From positions 559,587,945 to 559,651,944 of the forward strand of contig NC_081413.1 of the NCBI RefSeq assembly GCF_030272615.1: a stretch of 64,000 nt of DNA. The letters run 5' to 3'. Positions 1-11,308 of the stretch are shown here, piece after piece. Below the pieces are notes generated by a model. That model was not told the DNA's origin. It searched no databases and saw only the letters and a list, made by a program, of their open reading frames with translations. Position numbers and translations under genes: made by a program. Position 1 is the first letter of the stretch, and every line of letters begins with the position of its first letter. The stretch is from Cryptomeria japonica (lineage: Eukaryota; Streptophyta; Pinopsida; Cupressales; Cupressaceae).

Positions 1-1431
1 AGTAACAAGATTGCAAGATTGAGATTAAGTGATGAAAAGTTGTAAACACAAGGATAAAAGGAGAATACAGATGTGTACCTGGGGTTAAAATCTGAGTGGA
101 AATGTTCGGGACGGGGGCGCGGGCACCACTGTCCTGATTCTGCACCTGAAACTGTTGTTTTGCAACCTGAAAAGCTGTTAGAAAAATGTTGAAACTGCTA
201 TCTGACAGAAGGACCAGGGCGCCCAGTGCCCCTGTCCTGGCAGGACTAGGGCGCTCCACGCCCCTGTCCTGGTCTTTTTCTCTGAAATTTGGTGTGTTGT
301 TCCGTCTCAGTCTGCTTCCGTCGGATCTGCAACTTGCGACGTCGTCTAAATCCTGAAACCTACACTTATATCTGAAAAGGTATGGTGGGCGGCTATATAG
401 GGTTTTGCCTTAGTCAAACCCCTGCTTTGGTGATTTCCACCTCCACGAATAGCCAAGTTGTATTGTAAAAGTAATGTGTGTGCAGACCTTGTGTGTGTGC
501 AAGATCCTAAAATGCAAGTAAGCAAACTAGAGCAACCTAGAAAGTAAACCCTAATTGCTTGCAAATGATAATGTAAATGCTCTACATCAAGATGCAAAGT
601 GATCTAAAGCATGAATACAAATGATATAATGAGGCTTATGCAAAGACATGAAAACAACATGAAATCATACCCAACCCCAAAGGAGGGGTACAAGCCAAGC
701 TTCAGTCGGTGATCCCTTATTGCTTTTCAATGCCTTCAAAGCCCTAAATGGATGAATGAAATTGATGAATGCTTGATGGATGGATGTTGAATGTTGTTGA
801 AGTCTTCAAAGATCTGCTCTTTCGCTGCATAGAAGGCCCTTGAAACCAAAAATTTGGATCCTTTCAAATGAAGAAAGAGAGCTCTTATATATGAAACCCT
901 AGGTCTTAATTTCAACTTTTGGCCAACCTAGAGATTGAATCTCCCGCCAATTTCTTGGGGTTAAGCTTTATTTTATGATTGGATTGCGCTCCTAAAATTT
1001 CAGGAAAAATGTCCGGGACCATGTGCACTCCGGGCGCCATGGTCCTCTCCGGGCGCCATGGTCCTGACAACTTTTCACCAAATTTTCAAGGTCGTCGGAT
1101 ATGATGATTTTAGAGAGAATCCCGAAGTTACAGCTGATTTCGAGATGTTTTGACCCCCAAAATCAAGCCCCCAAGTTCAAAATAGGACCTAATTAGGGTT
1201 TTTGATTAAATGATGTATTGGAAGAATAAAATGAAAGGGGCACACTTTAATGAAAAGGGGCCCAACTTTATGATATGGGAGATGATAAAATAGAACCTTA
1301 GACCTAATTAATTTAATTAATTAAGTGCTAAAGGGGAAATGTAATGCAAAATGCAAAATGCGCCAAGGCGGGTGCTAAACTAGGTGTGAAATTGTACCAC
1401 CCTACTAGTGCGTACAATTTACGACGCTACA
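1..1431 (-). mobile_element. LTR of a gypsy-like retrotransposon, left end outside the window
   Basis: No coding sequence is visible. On the minus strand the block begins TGTAGCGTCGTAAATTG at 1431, a TG start as expected of an LTR, and abuts an unrelated copia LTR at 1432. A TATA-like sequence on the minus strand (ATATATAAGAGC, near 880-900) fits an LTR promoter. Two GC-rich patches (about 110-270 and 1010-1075) repeat a motif like GGGCGCCATGGTCC, unlike the AT-rich surroundings. Superfamily assignment is inference from the style of the terminus. The other end and the TSD are not in the window. Confidence 0.5.
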
Positions 1432-2101
1432 GGATCATTACAATAAATTACAAATCAATTACAGTGGTTGAATAATCATCGCACCTCAATCTGATACTCT
1501 TTCAAACCCTTAGCTCATTCCGCTAAGCTTTTCGCACATTCCCAATAAATTCGCTCTTGATCGCACCAAAACATCATTCAAACACTTCACGTGGTTCCAG
1601 CCACGTCATCACCAACATTTGAACTTGATGTAGATCACCGCCAAACCAAAAATCATTACCGGTTAAGATGATTCTTTACCAGTCCTTAAACCCTAGCAAA
1701 AATACAACAGAAATCATAAACATGACTTTCAATAACCAAAACATAATGTGGTTTCGGTCAGATACATATTACAATGATACAATCTCTCATTCCAAACTGC
1801 AACACTTCAATCATCACCAATCGCCAAATCTAATGAAAACATTTCCTCATTTACCGATTAAGGTCTTAATTCCCAGTTTCCTATTTCTTTACCAATAAGG
1901 TCTTTCCAGTAGACCAAAAATACTAAGATGAAAAATTACAACATAGTAAAGATCAGTTTCCATCAATGTCAACACAAATAACTGATCAAAGTCATCCAAT
2001 CATGCAATCTCCATCTCTTCATCACAATGTCATCACAAACAGTCCTTTACTAGTTCAGTCATCATTCTTCATCTGCATCAGTTATGCCAATCATGTCAAC
2101 A
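1432..2101 (-). mobile_element. 3' LTR (truncated) of the outer minus-strand copia element
   Basis: This 670-bp block aligns with 14732-15409, the distal part of the 5' LTR of the same element. They share long stretches around the GCTCATTC...CGCTAAG and GATCACCGCCAAACC words. It ends CAACA at 2101, next to the polypurine tract. The first ~730 bp of the LTR (matching 14003-14731) are missing and replaced by the gypsy-like LTR at 1-1431. Confidence 0.8.
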
Positions 2102-2116
2102 TTCTCCCCCTTTGGC
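2102..2116 (-). other. Polypurine tract of the outer copia element
   Basis: The plus strand reads TTCTCCCCCTTTGG, so the minus strand has CCAAAGGGGGAGAA directly before the 3' LTR start TGTTGACATG. This is the classic plus-strand primer position of an LTR retrotransposon and fixes the orientation as minus. Confidence 0.8.
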
Positions 2117-2510
2117 ATTGATAGCAACACTGACTTAAACACCAACATATTCGACTAAAATCATGTTGTCTGCACTTCACTCTTTTGTCAGTTCTTCTCT
2201 TCTCCACCTGGAACTAAATCTTCATTTATTCTCCCCCTTTCTGGTACACATCTTCTCCTCCTTAGGATAATATATTTATTCTCCCCAATCATATTTGTTA
2301 TTCTCCCCCTTTGACAGCAATGTCAAAGGTGCATATGCATCGTCAGTCATCACATTTGTTGTTGTTGTTGTCTTCAACATCTCTACAAATCTCATCTAAG
2401 TTGATCCCCCTGTAGAGTAGCCATCATTTCATCAATCCATAGTGAAAAGTGTTCAATAAGCATACTGGATTGATGCATCTCCTGCATCCTAGTTTTTCTT
2501 GTGTAGGGGT
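2117..2510 (-). other. 3' untranslated part of the outer copia element
   Basis: Non-coding sequence between the RNase H stop and the polypurine tract. It contains several C-rich patches (TTCTCCCCC and similar at about 2105, 2230, 2280 and 2310) that resemble duplicated polypurine tracts on the minus strand. No open frame is recognisable. Confidence 0.5.
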
Positions 2511-2647
2511 CTAACCCCTAATTTTACCTTTGAGGTACTCAAAGGTAGTCTTCGGCAATGGTTTTGTGAAAATGTCTGCTAGCTACTCTTTGCTTGTCAC
2601 ATACTCCTTTCTGACTTGTCTTTCCTATACTCTCCCCCTTAGAAAGT
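2511..2647 (-). pseudogene. Copia RNase H C-terminus (outer element, severed fragment)
   Basis: Minus-strand translation shows EYVTSKE-stop-LADIFTKPLPK and a final stop at 2511-2513. ADIFTKPL is the signature at the end of Ty1-copia RNase H. Upstream of it FLRGRV and ERQVRK match the helix normally following HYHFL-type sequence. Two in-frame TAG codons replace expected glutamines (RV-stop-ERQ and KE-stop-LAD), consistent with CAG to TAG change. The fragment belongs with 10238-14002: the same gene continues there after a later insertion. About 80-90 residues are missing between the two halves. Confidence 0.8.
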
Positions 2648-2648
2648 G

Positions 2649-3362
2649 ATACATTAATAATCATGTCATGAATAAACTAAATTCCACTGAATGATCAAAT
2701 GGTTGATCATACATCGATCATCATCTTCCAAGTATAAATTTGTGTTCACCAATCTACATTGAATATCGTGCATGATCTAAACCCTATCGATAGTGTGTAT
2801 CGACTACTTTCATCGATTTACCATAATCGATAATGTGTATCGATTTACCATAATCGATAATGTATATCGATTAATGATTCTTCATTTTAACATATTGATT
2901 GTGAATCAATTGTGTTAAATGAATTGTTAACTATCGATAATGAATCGGTTTTGTAAATGAATCAATTTGTGTTAATGGATTATAAACTACCGATTATGAA
3001 TCGGTATGATGTTTGTAATAATTAATGAATAGACATATCGGTGGAGAGACATCTCTCCACACATGTGGAGACATAGCTATCCATCGATGTGTCTTCTCAC
3101 CCATATATATAATTCACGAATAGATCGGTGAAGGGTGTTATAGAAGTCGATAAGTACATGCCTTTGAAGATCGGTCCATTTTTCACACTCAACAATATAA
3201 TCATACTTGGTGAATGAACTTACTATGTGCATTTATTATTTCCTCCTTACACTTGCAGCAACCTGCAAGATTCATAGGTTAGTAAGAGCATCATTTATGA
3301 AACATAAAAAATTAAAAGATACCTCTAATTATATCCACTAAGAAATCTAATCTACATCAACA
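2649..3362 (+). repeat. 5' LTR of the inner copia element (5'-truncated)
   Basis: Collinear with 9318-10237. Both contain a cluster of ATCGATAATG/TATCGATTTA words and end CTACATCAACA. The first 132 bp of the LTR (9185-9317 in the other copy) are absent, together with part of the neighbouring host element. The other copy also carries a 207-bp tandem duplication not present here. Confidence 0.85.
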
Positions 3363-3374
3363 TGGTATCAAAGA
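3363..3374 (+). other. Primer binding site, initiator-Met tRNA type
   Basis: TGGTATCAAAGA directly follows the LTR end CAACA. Eight leading bases match the TGGTATCAGAGC complement of plant initiator tRNA-Met. The remainder is diverged. Confidence 0.75.
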
Positions 3375-3464
3375 AAGGTCAAGGAAGATCCGATTAGATT
3401 TGAGATAGTAGATTATCTAGAATATCATTTTGCTCTTAAGAAAAATCACATTCCTTTCTTTATA

Positions 3465-4358
3465 ATGGCAAGCGGAGTCAAATTCGAAGATCATCTTGAA
3501 GCAGCGTCTAACTTTGTATCATGGAAGTTTACAATCATGCTTACCTTGAAGTAAAATGAACTAGATTCATTTATAAAGGGAAACATACCTGAACCAAACG
3601 GTGATGTTGAGAAAATTCAATGGAACAAGAACAATGGAAAAGCCATGAAAGTGATCGTGGATGCAGCTAGAGATCATATAGTTCCAATTATTTCAAAGTA
3701 TGACATAGAATACCGCATGATCAAATCACTCGAAGACATGTATGAAATAAACAATACCAGCAGATCTCTCGCATTGAAAAGACAACTCCATCATGTGAAG
3801 ATGAATAAGGGAGAAACTGTCACATCATATTTTATGAGGATCACTATATTAAGGGACCAACTTTCTACATGTGGTCATCTAATTGATGACAAGGAATTAA
3901 CGTTGATGGCTCTAAATGGACTCCCAACTTCATGGGAATCATTTCTTCAAGGATTAAGTGCACGTTCAAAGCTCCCCAAGTTTCATTGGTTGAAGATGGA
4001 TTGCATTCAAGAAGAATCCAGATTGATCACCAGGAGGATTGACCAAAATATCACCAATGAAGACATTCATGTGTTGAATTCTCACTCTCAGAAGAAAGGG
4101 AAAAAGAGGAACTTCAAGAGGAAGAAGGACAAGGGCACCAATACAAAAGGCTCTTCCAAAAGAATGAGGGACATATCCCAAGTGAAGTGTTTCAAATGTG
4201 ATAAGTATGGACATTATGCCCTGAAGTGTCTAGATAGACCAAAACAACAAGCCTCCATTGTTGAAATTGAAAAGCTAGCATGGAGAATGAACCTAAGAAG
4301 TTTGTCTTCTATTCAGCCTTATCAAGCCAAGTCTCAACCAGCCTCAACACCTGGGTGA
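3465..4358 (+). pseudogene. Copia gag (inner element)
   Basis: The frame from ATG 3465 begins MASGVKFEDHLEAASNF and is interrupted by TAA at 3552. It reopens through 4358. It shows a copia gag/UBN2-like capsid region (about 3600-4000), a lysine-rich segment (KKGKKRNFKRKKDKG) and a CX2CX4HX4C zinc knuckle, CFKCDKYGHYALKC, near 4188-4230. This would bind retrotransposon RNA in virus-like particles. Past about 4280 the reading continues in another frame, so a frameshift separates gag from protease. Confidence 0.85.
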
Positions 4359-4636
4359 TTGATAGTGGAGCCTCACGTCGCATCATCGGATTCAGAGAAC
4401 ACCTAGACACTATGGTAGAGAATTTTGATGAGGAAGTAACCATTGGGGATGATTATAACTACCCAATCAAAGGGATTGGAACCTGTAACATAAATCTGAA
4501 ATCAGGCATATCACTTCAGCGCACAGGAGTATTATTTGTGCCAAGGATAAAGAGAAATCTAGTATCCATTTTTGTACTTGAATACAAAGGGTATAGGATA
4601 ACCTTTATGGAAGGCAAAGTTATAGCATGGCCAAAG
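4280..4636 (+). pseudogene. Copia aspartic protease (inner element), 5' part of pol
   Basis: WVIDSGAS (Asp codon at 4361) is the aspartic protease active site in its usual place after the gag zinc knuckle. Downstream are VLFVPRIKRNLVS-like residues, matching the copia protease/pre-integrase segment. The frame runs up to 4636, where a solo LTR interrupts it. It resumes at 5784 in the same phase once the LTR and one TSD copy are disregarded. Confidence 0.85.
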
Positions 4637-5778
4637 TGTTACTACTTATCAAGTTGCCATTAGTTTCATGTCAAAGTTATTCTATATACTCTAGTCAGTT
4701 ATCTCTACCGAGATATTCAGTCGGTATGCACAGTCTAGCTGGTTATTGAAGAAAGTAGTCTCAAAATGTAGTATACACCGAGTTGTCTACCCAATATCAT
4801 TTCATGTCTACCGAGTAGCAAAGATGACACACCGAGTTGATACACACCAAGTGAAACGTGTTACCAGATTCATTGAACCTAGACATACATATGAAAACGT
4901 GTTACAAGATCGAGGCACATCTAACCGTTATCACATTGGAAATTGCACTTAAAGATTGTGTATGATTTTGAGGTCATCTAACCAATGAAATAATTTGCAT
5001 GGTTATTCATTCGATAAATCATATTTGTAAGATCGAAGCAATGAATGGATCACCGTCATAAGAGATCTATTTATACAGCATGAGTTAAGAATTAAAAAGT
5101 GTGTGTGTGCATGAGTGTAAGAAGACTGTTACAGAGACACAGAGGTCACCGAGAAGGTTTTCAGAGAACAGTCGAAGAACAGAGTAAACATAAGGGTTTA
5201 CCGAGTTACTATATGGGTTATCGAGGTATGCTATAAGCAAGGTAACTTATTCTGAGCACATAGAATCTGCTATAACATTCCAGATGTAAAGTTGCAGATA
5301 TTTGTAATGATTTTATTGTAATATTTTGAAGTTGTAAGAGAAACCTTTAATAGGGTAAAAGACTCTAATCAAGTCTATAAATTTTAAAGCCTCTAACCAG
5401 GTGCAGCATTTAGATGAAGTGTTGTGAAATCCTTTAGCAAGGTAAATCTAACAAATCTTGTTACTCCTAAGAGGGTAAGCTATCAGAAATAGCTAAACAT
5501 GTAGCTCTAACCGAGCACTCTTTATTATTGCAGTAGTGAAGTTGTGGGTGCCATCCCCACCACAGTTTTTCTCTCTAACCAAGAGTTTCTACGTAACCAA
5601 AATATATGTGTTATGGAGTGAATCATGTATGATTGTTATCTATTTGTTTTAGCTTTATATTATGTTACTGCACTATTCGGTTTATGCATAATAGTAAAGT
5701 TATTATTGAAGAAAAGTTTTGGAGTACTGATTCACCCCTCCCCTCTCAGTACATTAGCTTTCCATATCAGGCCTAACA
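4637..5778 (+). mobile_element. Solo LTR inserted in the inner copia pol, TSD CAAAG
   Basis: This 1142-bp LTR starts TGTTACTACT and ends GGCCTAACA, with terminal inverted TGTTA/TAACA. It is flanked by perfect 5-bp duplications CAAAG at 4632-4636 and 5779-5783. Near the right end GATTCACCCCTCCCCTCTCAG is the pattern seen (reverse-complemented) in the other copia LTRs of this window, so the orientation is plus. It also repeats ACCGAG-type words. No internal retroelement sequence remains, as expected from LTR-LTR recombination. Confidence 0.92.
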
Positions 5779-6846
5779 CAAAGAACTCCATAATCAAGAA
5801 GGCTCATGCTATAGGAATCAGACACGGATGCCTTTACAAACTATGCACTGCTCCCACTCAAGCCCTAATTCATGAGACTTCAAATTCAAACGAGATTTGG
5901 CACAAAAGATTAGGGCATCTCCATTTTTCATGCTCTACCCTCCATAGAGAAAATTGTGATTGGTTTGCCTAAGCTAAACCAAAATCATGAAGGAACATGC
6001 AAGGGTTGTGCCCTAGGAAAGAATACAAAGGGAAATTTCCACACTACTAATAGCAAATCTAAAAATGTATTAGAACTAATTCATTCTAATTTATGTGGAC
6101 CCGTGTTTGTAACCTCTATAGGAGGATTCTTGTACTATGTAATATTTGTAGATGACTTATTTAGGAAAACTTGGATATATTTTCTTAAATGTAAAGAGTC
6201 TGAAGAAATCCTTATGAGGTTCAAGAAATTCAAAGCTCTTGTAGAAAACCTATCAGGGAAGAAAATCAAAACATTAAGAACAGACGATGGGGGGGAATAT
6301 GCTTCGGACATTTTTAAGGAGTTTTGTGTAAATGTTGGAATTAGGAGGGAGTTTACTATACCTTATAATCCCCAACAAAATGGGGTGGCGGAAAGAAAGA
6401 ATAGGACTATAGTAGAAGCTGCTAGAGCTATGATGTATGATCAAAACATAGAAACTTCATTTTGGGTCGAAGCCTCTAGAATAGTTGTCTACATCTAAAA
6501 TAGATGTCCTCATTCACTTTTAGACAACAAAACACCTGAAGAAGCATTCAGTGGCATCAAACCTAATATAAGTCATCTAAGAATCTTTGTTTGTCCTGTG
6601 TACTTACATATAACTAAAGAAAAGAGGTCTAAGTTAGAACCCTCAGGCATAAAAGGAGTGTTTGTAGGCTATAGTGAAACATCTAAAGCCTATAGGATAT
6701 ACATACCTGGTCAAAGATTAATTGAACTTAGAAGAGATGTCCTTTTTGAGGAAGACATTGCATTCAGGAGATCCAAAATCTCTCTTGAGATAGAAGATCA
6801 AGATCCTCCTAACAATATGGTAGAGGATCATTCTCCTAAGATTTAG
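5779..6846 (+). pseudogene. Copia integrase (inner element)
   Basis: The segment carries the GAG-pre-integrase zinc finger (WHKRLGHLH near 5898, then CKGCALGK near 6000), followed by the DDE core. The first catalytic position reads HSNLCGP: Asp is replaced by Asn (codon 6088-6090). The second Asp (RTDDGGEY near 6280) and the Glu (NGVAERKN near 6385) are retained. A frameshift near 5950, a TAA at 6496-6498 and a TAG at 6844-6846 break it. The C-terminal part (EPSGIKGVFVGYSETSKAYR) matches the copia integrase tail. Non-functional. Confidence 0.88.
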
Positions 6847-8589
6847 AGGGAGACTCTTGAAGAAACTGATAGTGAAGGTCAAATTGCTCCCTTAAATGAA
6901 CGTAGTAATGAAAACTGAAAGAGGCCTCTTTGGGCTAGGAAGATGATTCAAGAAGCCAAGAATTATACAGCACCAAAGGGAACCTTTAGGGAAAGCAAGA
7001 GACCTCATAGATTCTCTAGTTATGTTGCCTTGATGAGTGAGATCATAAATTCTAAACCATCCTGTGTTAAAGAGGCTCTCAATCATCAAGTGTGGAAAGA
7101 TGCTATGTCGGAAGAGTATCAGTCCATTATTAAAAAAAATGATGTATGGGACATCGTACCAAGACCTAAAGAAAAATTTGTTGTATCATCAAAATGGCTC
7201 TTCAAGATCAAACATGTTGCAGATGGTAGCATTGAAAAATGCAAAGCCCGGTTTGTTGCCAGAGGTTTCTCTCAGAAAGAGGGAATTGATTATGAAGAGA
7301 TATTTGCCCCTCTTGCCTGTTACACTTTAGTTAGAGCTGTAATTGCTATTGCAGCATCAAAGGGATGGAAGATCCATCAGATGGATGTGAAAACTCCATT
7401 CCTGAATGGTGCGATTGAGGAGGAAGTCAATCTAGAGAAACCTGAAGGATTTTTTGTACCTAAGGTTGAATCACATGTTTTCATATTGAAGAAAGCTTTG
7501 TATGGACTCAAATGGGCCCCTAGAGCCTGGTATGAAAGAATTGATCACTACCTCTTGGGGTTAGGTTTTTCCAAGAATGATGCAGATCCAAACCTCTACT
7601 TTAAGTTAATTGATGGTGATATGTTAAATTTTATTTTATATGTTGATGGCATGTTAATCACAGGAGAAGATCACCTAATTACCCAGTGTAAAAAGGACTT
7701 GGCTTCAGAATTTGATATGAAGGATTTGGGCATCCTACATTACTTCCTTGGATTAAAAGTTTGGCGGCAGACATGTGGCATCTCTCTGAGTCAAGGAAAG
7801 TATACTATTGACATTTTGAAGAGGTTTGGAATGATGGAGTGCAGACCCATGTCTACACCTATGGAAACAAATCTACACAAATTGAAGGAAGCAGCAATAG
7901 ACTCAGAATTTGTAGATCCCACTCTCTACAGATAGATAATTGGATCCTTGATGTATTTGGTCAACACTCGACCTAATATTTGTTATCCAGTGAATGCACT
8001 TAGCCAGTTTATGTGTGAACCAAAGGAGATACATCTTGTTGTAGCAAAACACATTCTGAGATACCTTCAAGGCTCAATTGGATATGGTCTTAGATACAAA
8101 CATGTAGACCTAGATCTACATGGATACACTGACTCAGATTGTGTTAGAAGTGTGATTGATCTGAAAACCACATCAGGATGTTGCTTCAGTTTAGGATCAT
8201 AAATGATCTCATGGATCAGTAGAAAACAATCCTTAGTTGCATAGAGCTCTACAAAAATTGAGTACATTGCAGCCTCCATGGGAGAAAGAGAAGTAGTGTG
8301 GCTTAGGAAATTGCTTGTAGGACTGTTTGGTCAGCCCTTAAATCCTACTGTCATCCATTGTGACAACTAGAGTTGCATCAAGCTTTCAGTGAATCCAGTG
8401 TTTCATGATAGATCAAAACACATTGAGATTCCTTATCGCTATGTTAGAAACATGGTAGAAAGGAATGTGATCTAGTTGGAGTATATTAGTACAAGTGATC
8501 AAACAACAGACATCCTCACCAAGCCACTCTCCAAGATAAAGGTTGAATATTTTCGAGATAAACATGGTATGGTTGAAAATGTAAATTAA
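6847..8589 (+). pseudogene. Copia reverse transcriptase and RNase H (inner element)
   Basis: After a short linker with TGA at 6916, an open stretch 6943-7935 holds the RT. It includes VWKDAMSEEYQSI, FKIKHVADGSIEKCKARFVARGF, QMDVKTPFLNG and KALYGLKWAPRAWYE. The catalytic box reads YVDG instead of YVDD (Gly codon 7648-7650), removing an essential Asp. Stops at 7933, 8200-8202, 8368 and 8473 interrupt the RNase H, which still shows GYTDSDC and TDILTKPLSK. At least the stops at 7933, 8368 and 8473 stand where CAG (Gln) is expected. Confidence 0.9.
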
Positions 8590-9175
8590 ATTTGAGATTG
8601 AGTCTCTAATTATTTTATTTGTACTAATATTTAAAGATGTTTAATGTGTAAACTCTTTATTGTCATGTGTGTGACTCCATGACTTCATGGGCCCCTGTGG
8701 ATAATGTTGAAAGGTGATGAATTTTCAATAATGAACACTCGTATCTAATTGATATTGTGAGGTGATGACTTTACAATGATCAATTTTACTATCATGACGG
8801 ATATCATGTGACTTGATATCTGTGGACATATCATGATAGTTAATATCTCTTAGATATTATGGTAGATGTCATGAGACTTGATTTCATTAAATAAACCATA
8901 ATAACTCTGCAAGAGATCATCATGGTGGATATTATGAGTCTTAATATCCGTGGATATGCCATGATCTGATATCCATTATGGTACAGGCATCATGAGATGT
9001 GATGTCAAGTGCACATACCATAAAGATGGGTATTTATGGGATATGGTGAATATCATGTGACTTGTTATTCTTGGTTATACCATATCTCTTGATATCTCGA
9101 TAAGGTATCTCTCTTCCTGCACAATTAATGGATCTCTTGTGTTATGCTCTTGGATAGATTTTATCCTCCCTAGCT
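8590..9175 (+). repeat. 3' untranslated region with diverged tandem repeats (inner element)
   Basis: From about 8700 to 9110 the sequence repeats variants of a unit like ATATCATGTGACTTGATATC...GTGGATAT(A/G)CCATGAT roughly every 60-70 bp. Several units contain inverted GATATC/ATATCATG words. There is no reading frame. It ends at the purine tract AAGAGGGAG (about 9176-9184) before the LTR. Confidence 0.6.
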
Positions 9176-9184
9176 AAGAGGGAG

Positions 9185-10237
9185 TGTTAATGATGATAGC
9201 TTCAGTCAGATAAATATGATCATGAATGAGACTTACATCATTGGAATGATTTATAATGTATACCAATATACATAATAATAATAATTGAATTTACTATTAT
9301 TATATATATTAATATGCATACATTAATAATCATGTCATGAATAAACTAAATTCAACTGAATGATCAAATGGTTGATCATACATCGATCATCATCTTCCAA
9401 GTATAAATATGTGTTCACCAATCTACATTGAATATCGTGCATGATCTAAACCCTGTCGATAGTGTGTATCGACTACTTTCATCAATTTACCATAATCGAT
9501 AATGTCTATCGATTTATAATAATTAATAATGTATATTGATTAATGATTCTTCATTTTAACATACCGATTGTGAATCGGTTGTGTTAAATGAATTGTTAAC
9601 TATGGATAATGAATCGGTTTTGTAAATGAATCGGTTTTGTGTTAATGGATTATAAACTACCGATTATGAATCAGTATGATGTTTGTAATAATTAATTAAT
9701 AGATATATCGGTGGAGAGACATGTCTCCACATGTGTGGAGACATGTCTATCCATCGATGTGTCTTCTCACCCATATATATAATCCATGAATAGATCGGTG
9801 AAGGGTGTTACAGCAATCGATAAGTACATGCCTTTGAAGATCGGTCCATTATTCACACTCAACAATATAATCATACTTGGCGAATTAACTTACTGTGTGC
9901 ATTTATTATTTCCTCCTTACACTTGCAGCAACCTGCAAGATGTGGAGACATTTCTCTCCACCGATATATCTTCTCACCCATATATATAATCCATGAATAG
10001 ATCGGTGAAGGGTGTTACAGCAATCGATAAGTACATGCCTTTGAAGATCAGTCCATTATTCACACTCAACAATATAATCATACTTGGCGAATTAACTTAC
10101 TATGTGCATTTATTATTTCCTCCTTACACTTGCAGCAACCTGCAAGATTCATAGGTTAGTAAGAGCATCATTTGTGAAACATAAAATTAAAAGATACCTC
10201 TAATTATATCTACTAAGAAATCTAATCTACATCAACA
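9185..10237 (+). repeat. 3' LTR of the inner copia element, with a 207-bp internal tandem duplication
   Basis: Starts TGTTAATGATG after the purine tract AAGAGGGAG and ends CTACATCAACA. The part 9318-10237 matches the 5' LTR. A block starting near 9770 is repeated with offset exactly 207 (AATCCATGAATAGATCGG at 9781 and 9988); the 5' LTR has only one copy. The extra copy therefore arose after the two LTRs were made. Confidence 0.88.
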
Positions 10238-11299
10238 CCTCCAGGAAGAAAAGCTCCACCGGTAGTGATTTTCCGATCATCAACATTGCTTGCCCAATCT
10301 GCATCAATAAACACTTCCAAGGAAAAATCATTTTTATAAGGATACCATAATATCTAAATATCCTTTTCACCGCTACCAAGTGAGTCTCCTTGGGATCCTT
10401 CTGAAATCTAGCAACTAAACCAACAGCATGTGCAATATCAGGTCTACTGTGAACAACATAATGCAACTTACCAATCGTGAACCTATATTCTTTTTCATCA
10501 ATAGAGGGTGAATCATCATATTTAGACAATTTACAACCTATCACCATCGGAGTACCAACCAGTTTGCAATCCTCCATGCCAAATGTTTTCAACACTTCCT
10601 TTACATACTTACCCTGACAAATAAATATTCCACCATCCAATTGTTGGACCTGCAACCCAATGAAAAACTTAATCTCACCAATAAGAGACATCTCCAATTC
10701 TTTCCTCATCTCCTCAGCAAAAGCCATACATAAATCATCATCACCTCCAAAAATTATATCATCTACAAATACTTCAACTATCAACACTCTATCTCTACAG
10801 TCTTAAGATATATGTTACTGTCCTCACTGGTACTTTGGAATCCTATCTTGATCAGGTGTGCCTGCAATCTTTCATACCATGCTCTCGGTGCCTACTTCAA
10901 TCCATACAGTGCCTTATGTAACTTGCAAACCATATCTTTATCCTCAGACAAAGCAAATCCATCTAGTTTTTCTATGTACAGTTCTTCCTCAAGGATACCA
11001 TTAAGAAAAGCAAATTTAACATCCATCTGGTAGACCTTAAAGCCTTTAAATGCAGCATAAGCAAGTAACATTCTTACTCCTTCCAATCTTTCCACCGGTG
11101 CAAAGGTTTCTCCATAATATTCTCCTTCTTCTTGTCCATAGCCTTTGCACACCAACCTTGTTTTATTCCTCGCAACCTTGCCTTCTTCATTCAACTTGTT
11201 TCTAAATACCCATTTAGTGTCAATCACATTCTTGTCTTTTGGTCTAGGAACAAGTGTCCATGTTGTGTTCTTCTCTATCTGATCCAATTTCTCATTCAT
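10238..11299 (-). pseudogene. Copia reverse transcriptase and RNase H N-part (outer element)
   Basis: Minus-strand motifs in order: TWTLVPRPKDKNVIDTKWVF, FAPVERLEGVRMLLAYAA, QMDVKFAFLNG, then KALYGLK followed by a TAG where Gln is expected (near 10892). The frame then shifts, and FVDDIIFGG shows an intact catalytic Asp pair near 10750. RNase H begins with a diverged DADWAS/TGGAFLPGG segment that stops abruptly at 10238, where the plus-strand copia element is inserted. The rest of the enzyme is the fragment at 2511-2647. Confidence 0.88.
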
Positions 11300-11308
11300 A
11301 GAATTAAT

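Larger units (their letters stand above)
2649..10237 (+). mobile_element. Inner Ty1-copia retrotransposon, nested in the outer copia element
   Basis: Order on the plus strand: 5' LTR (2649-3362), primer site (3363-3374), gag, protease, integrase, reverse transcriptase, RNase H (to about 8589), a repeat-rich 3' leader, polypurine tract, and 3' LTR (9185-10237). Integrase before RT makes it Ty1-copia (Pseudoviridae-type). It is dead: many in-frame stops, a frameshift near 4280 and another near 5950, a solo LTR inserted at 4637, and lost catalytic residues. It sits inside the RNase H region of the minus-strand copia element. The first ~132 bp of the 5' LTR are missing, so no TSD can be checked. 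Confidence 0.9.
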
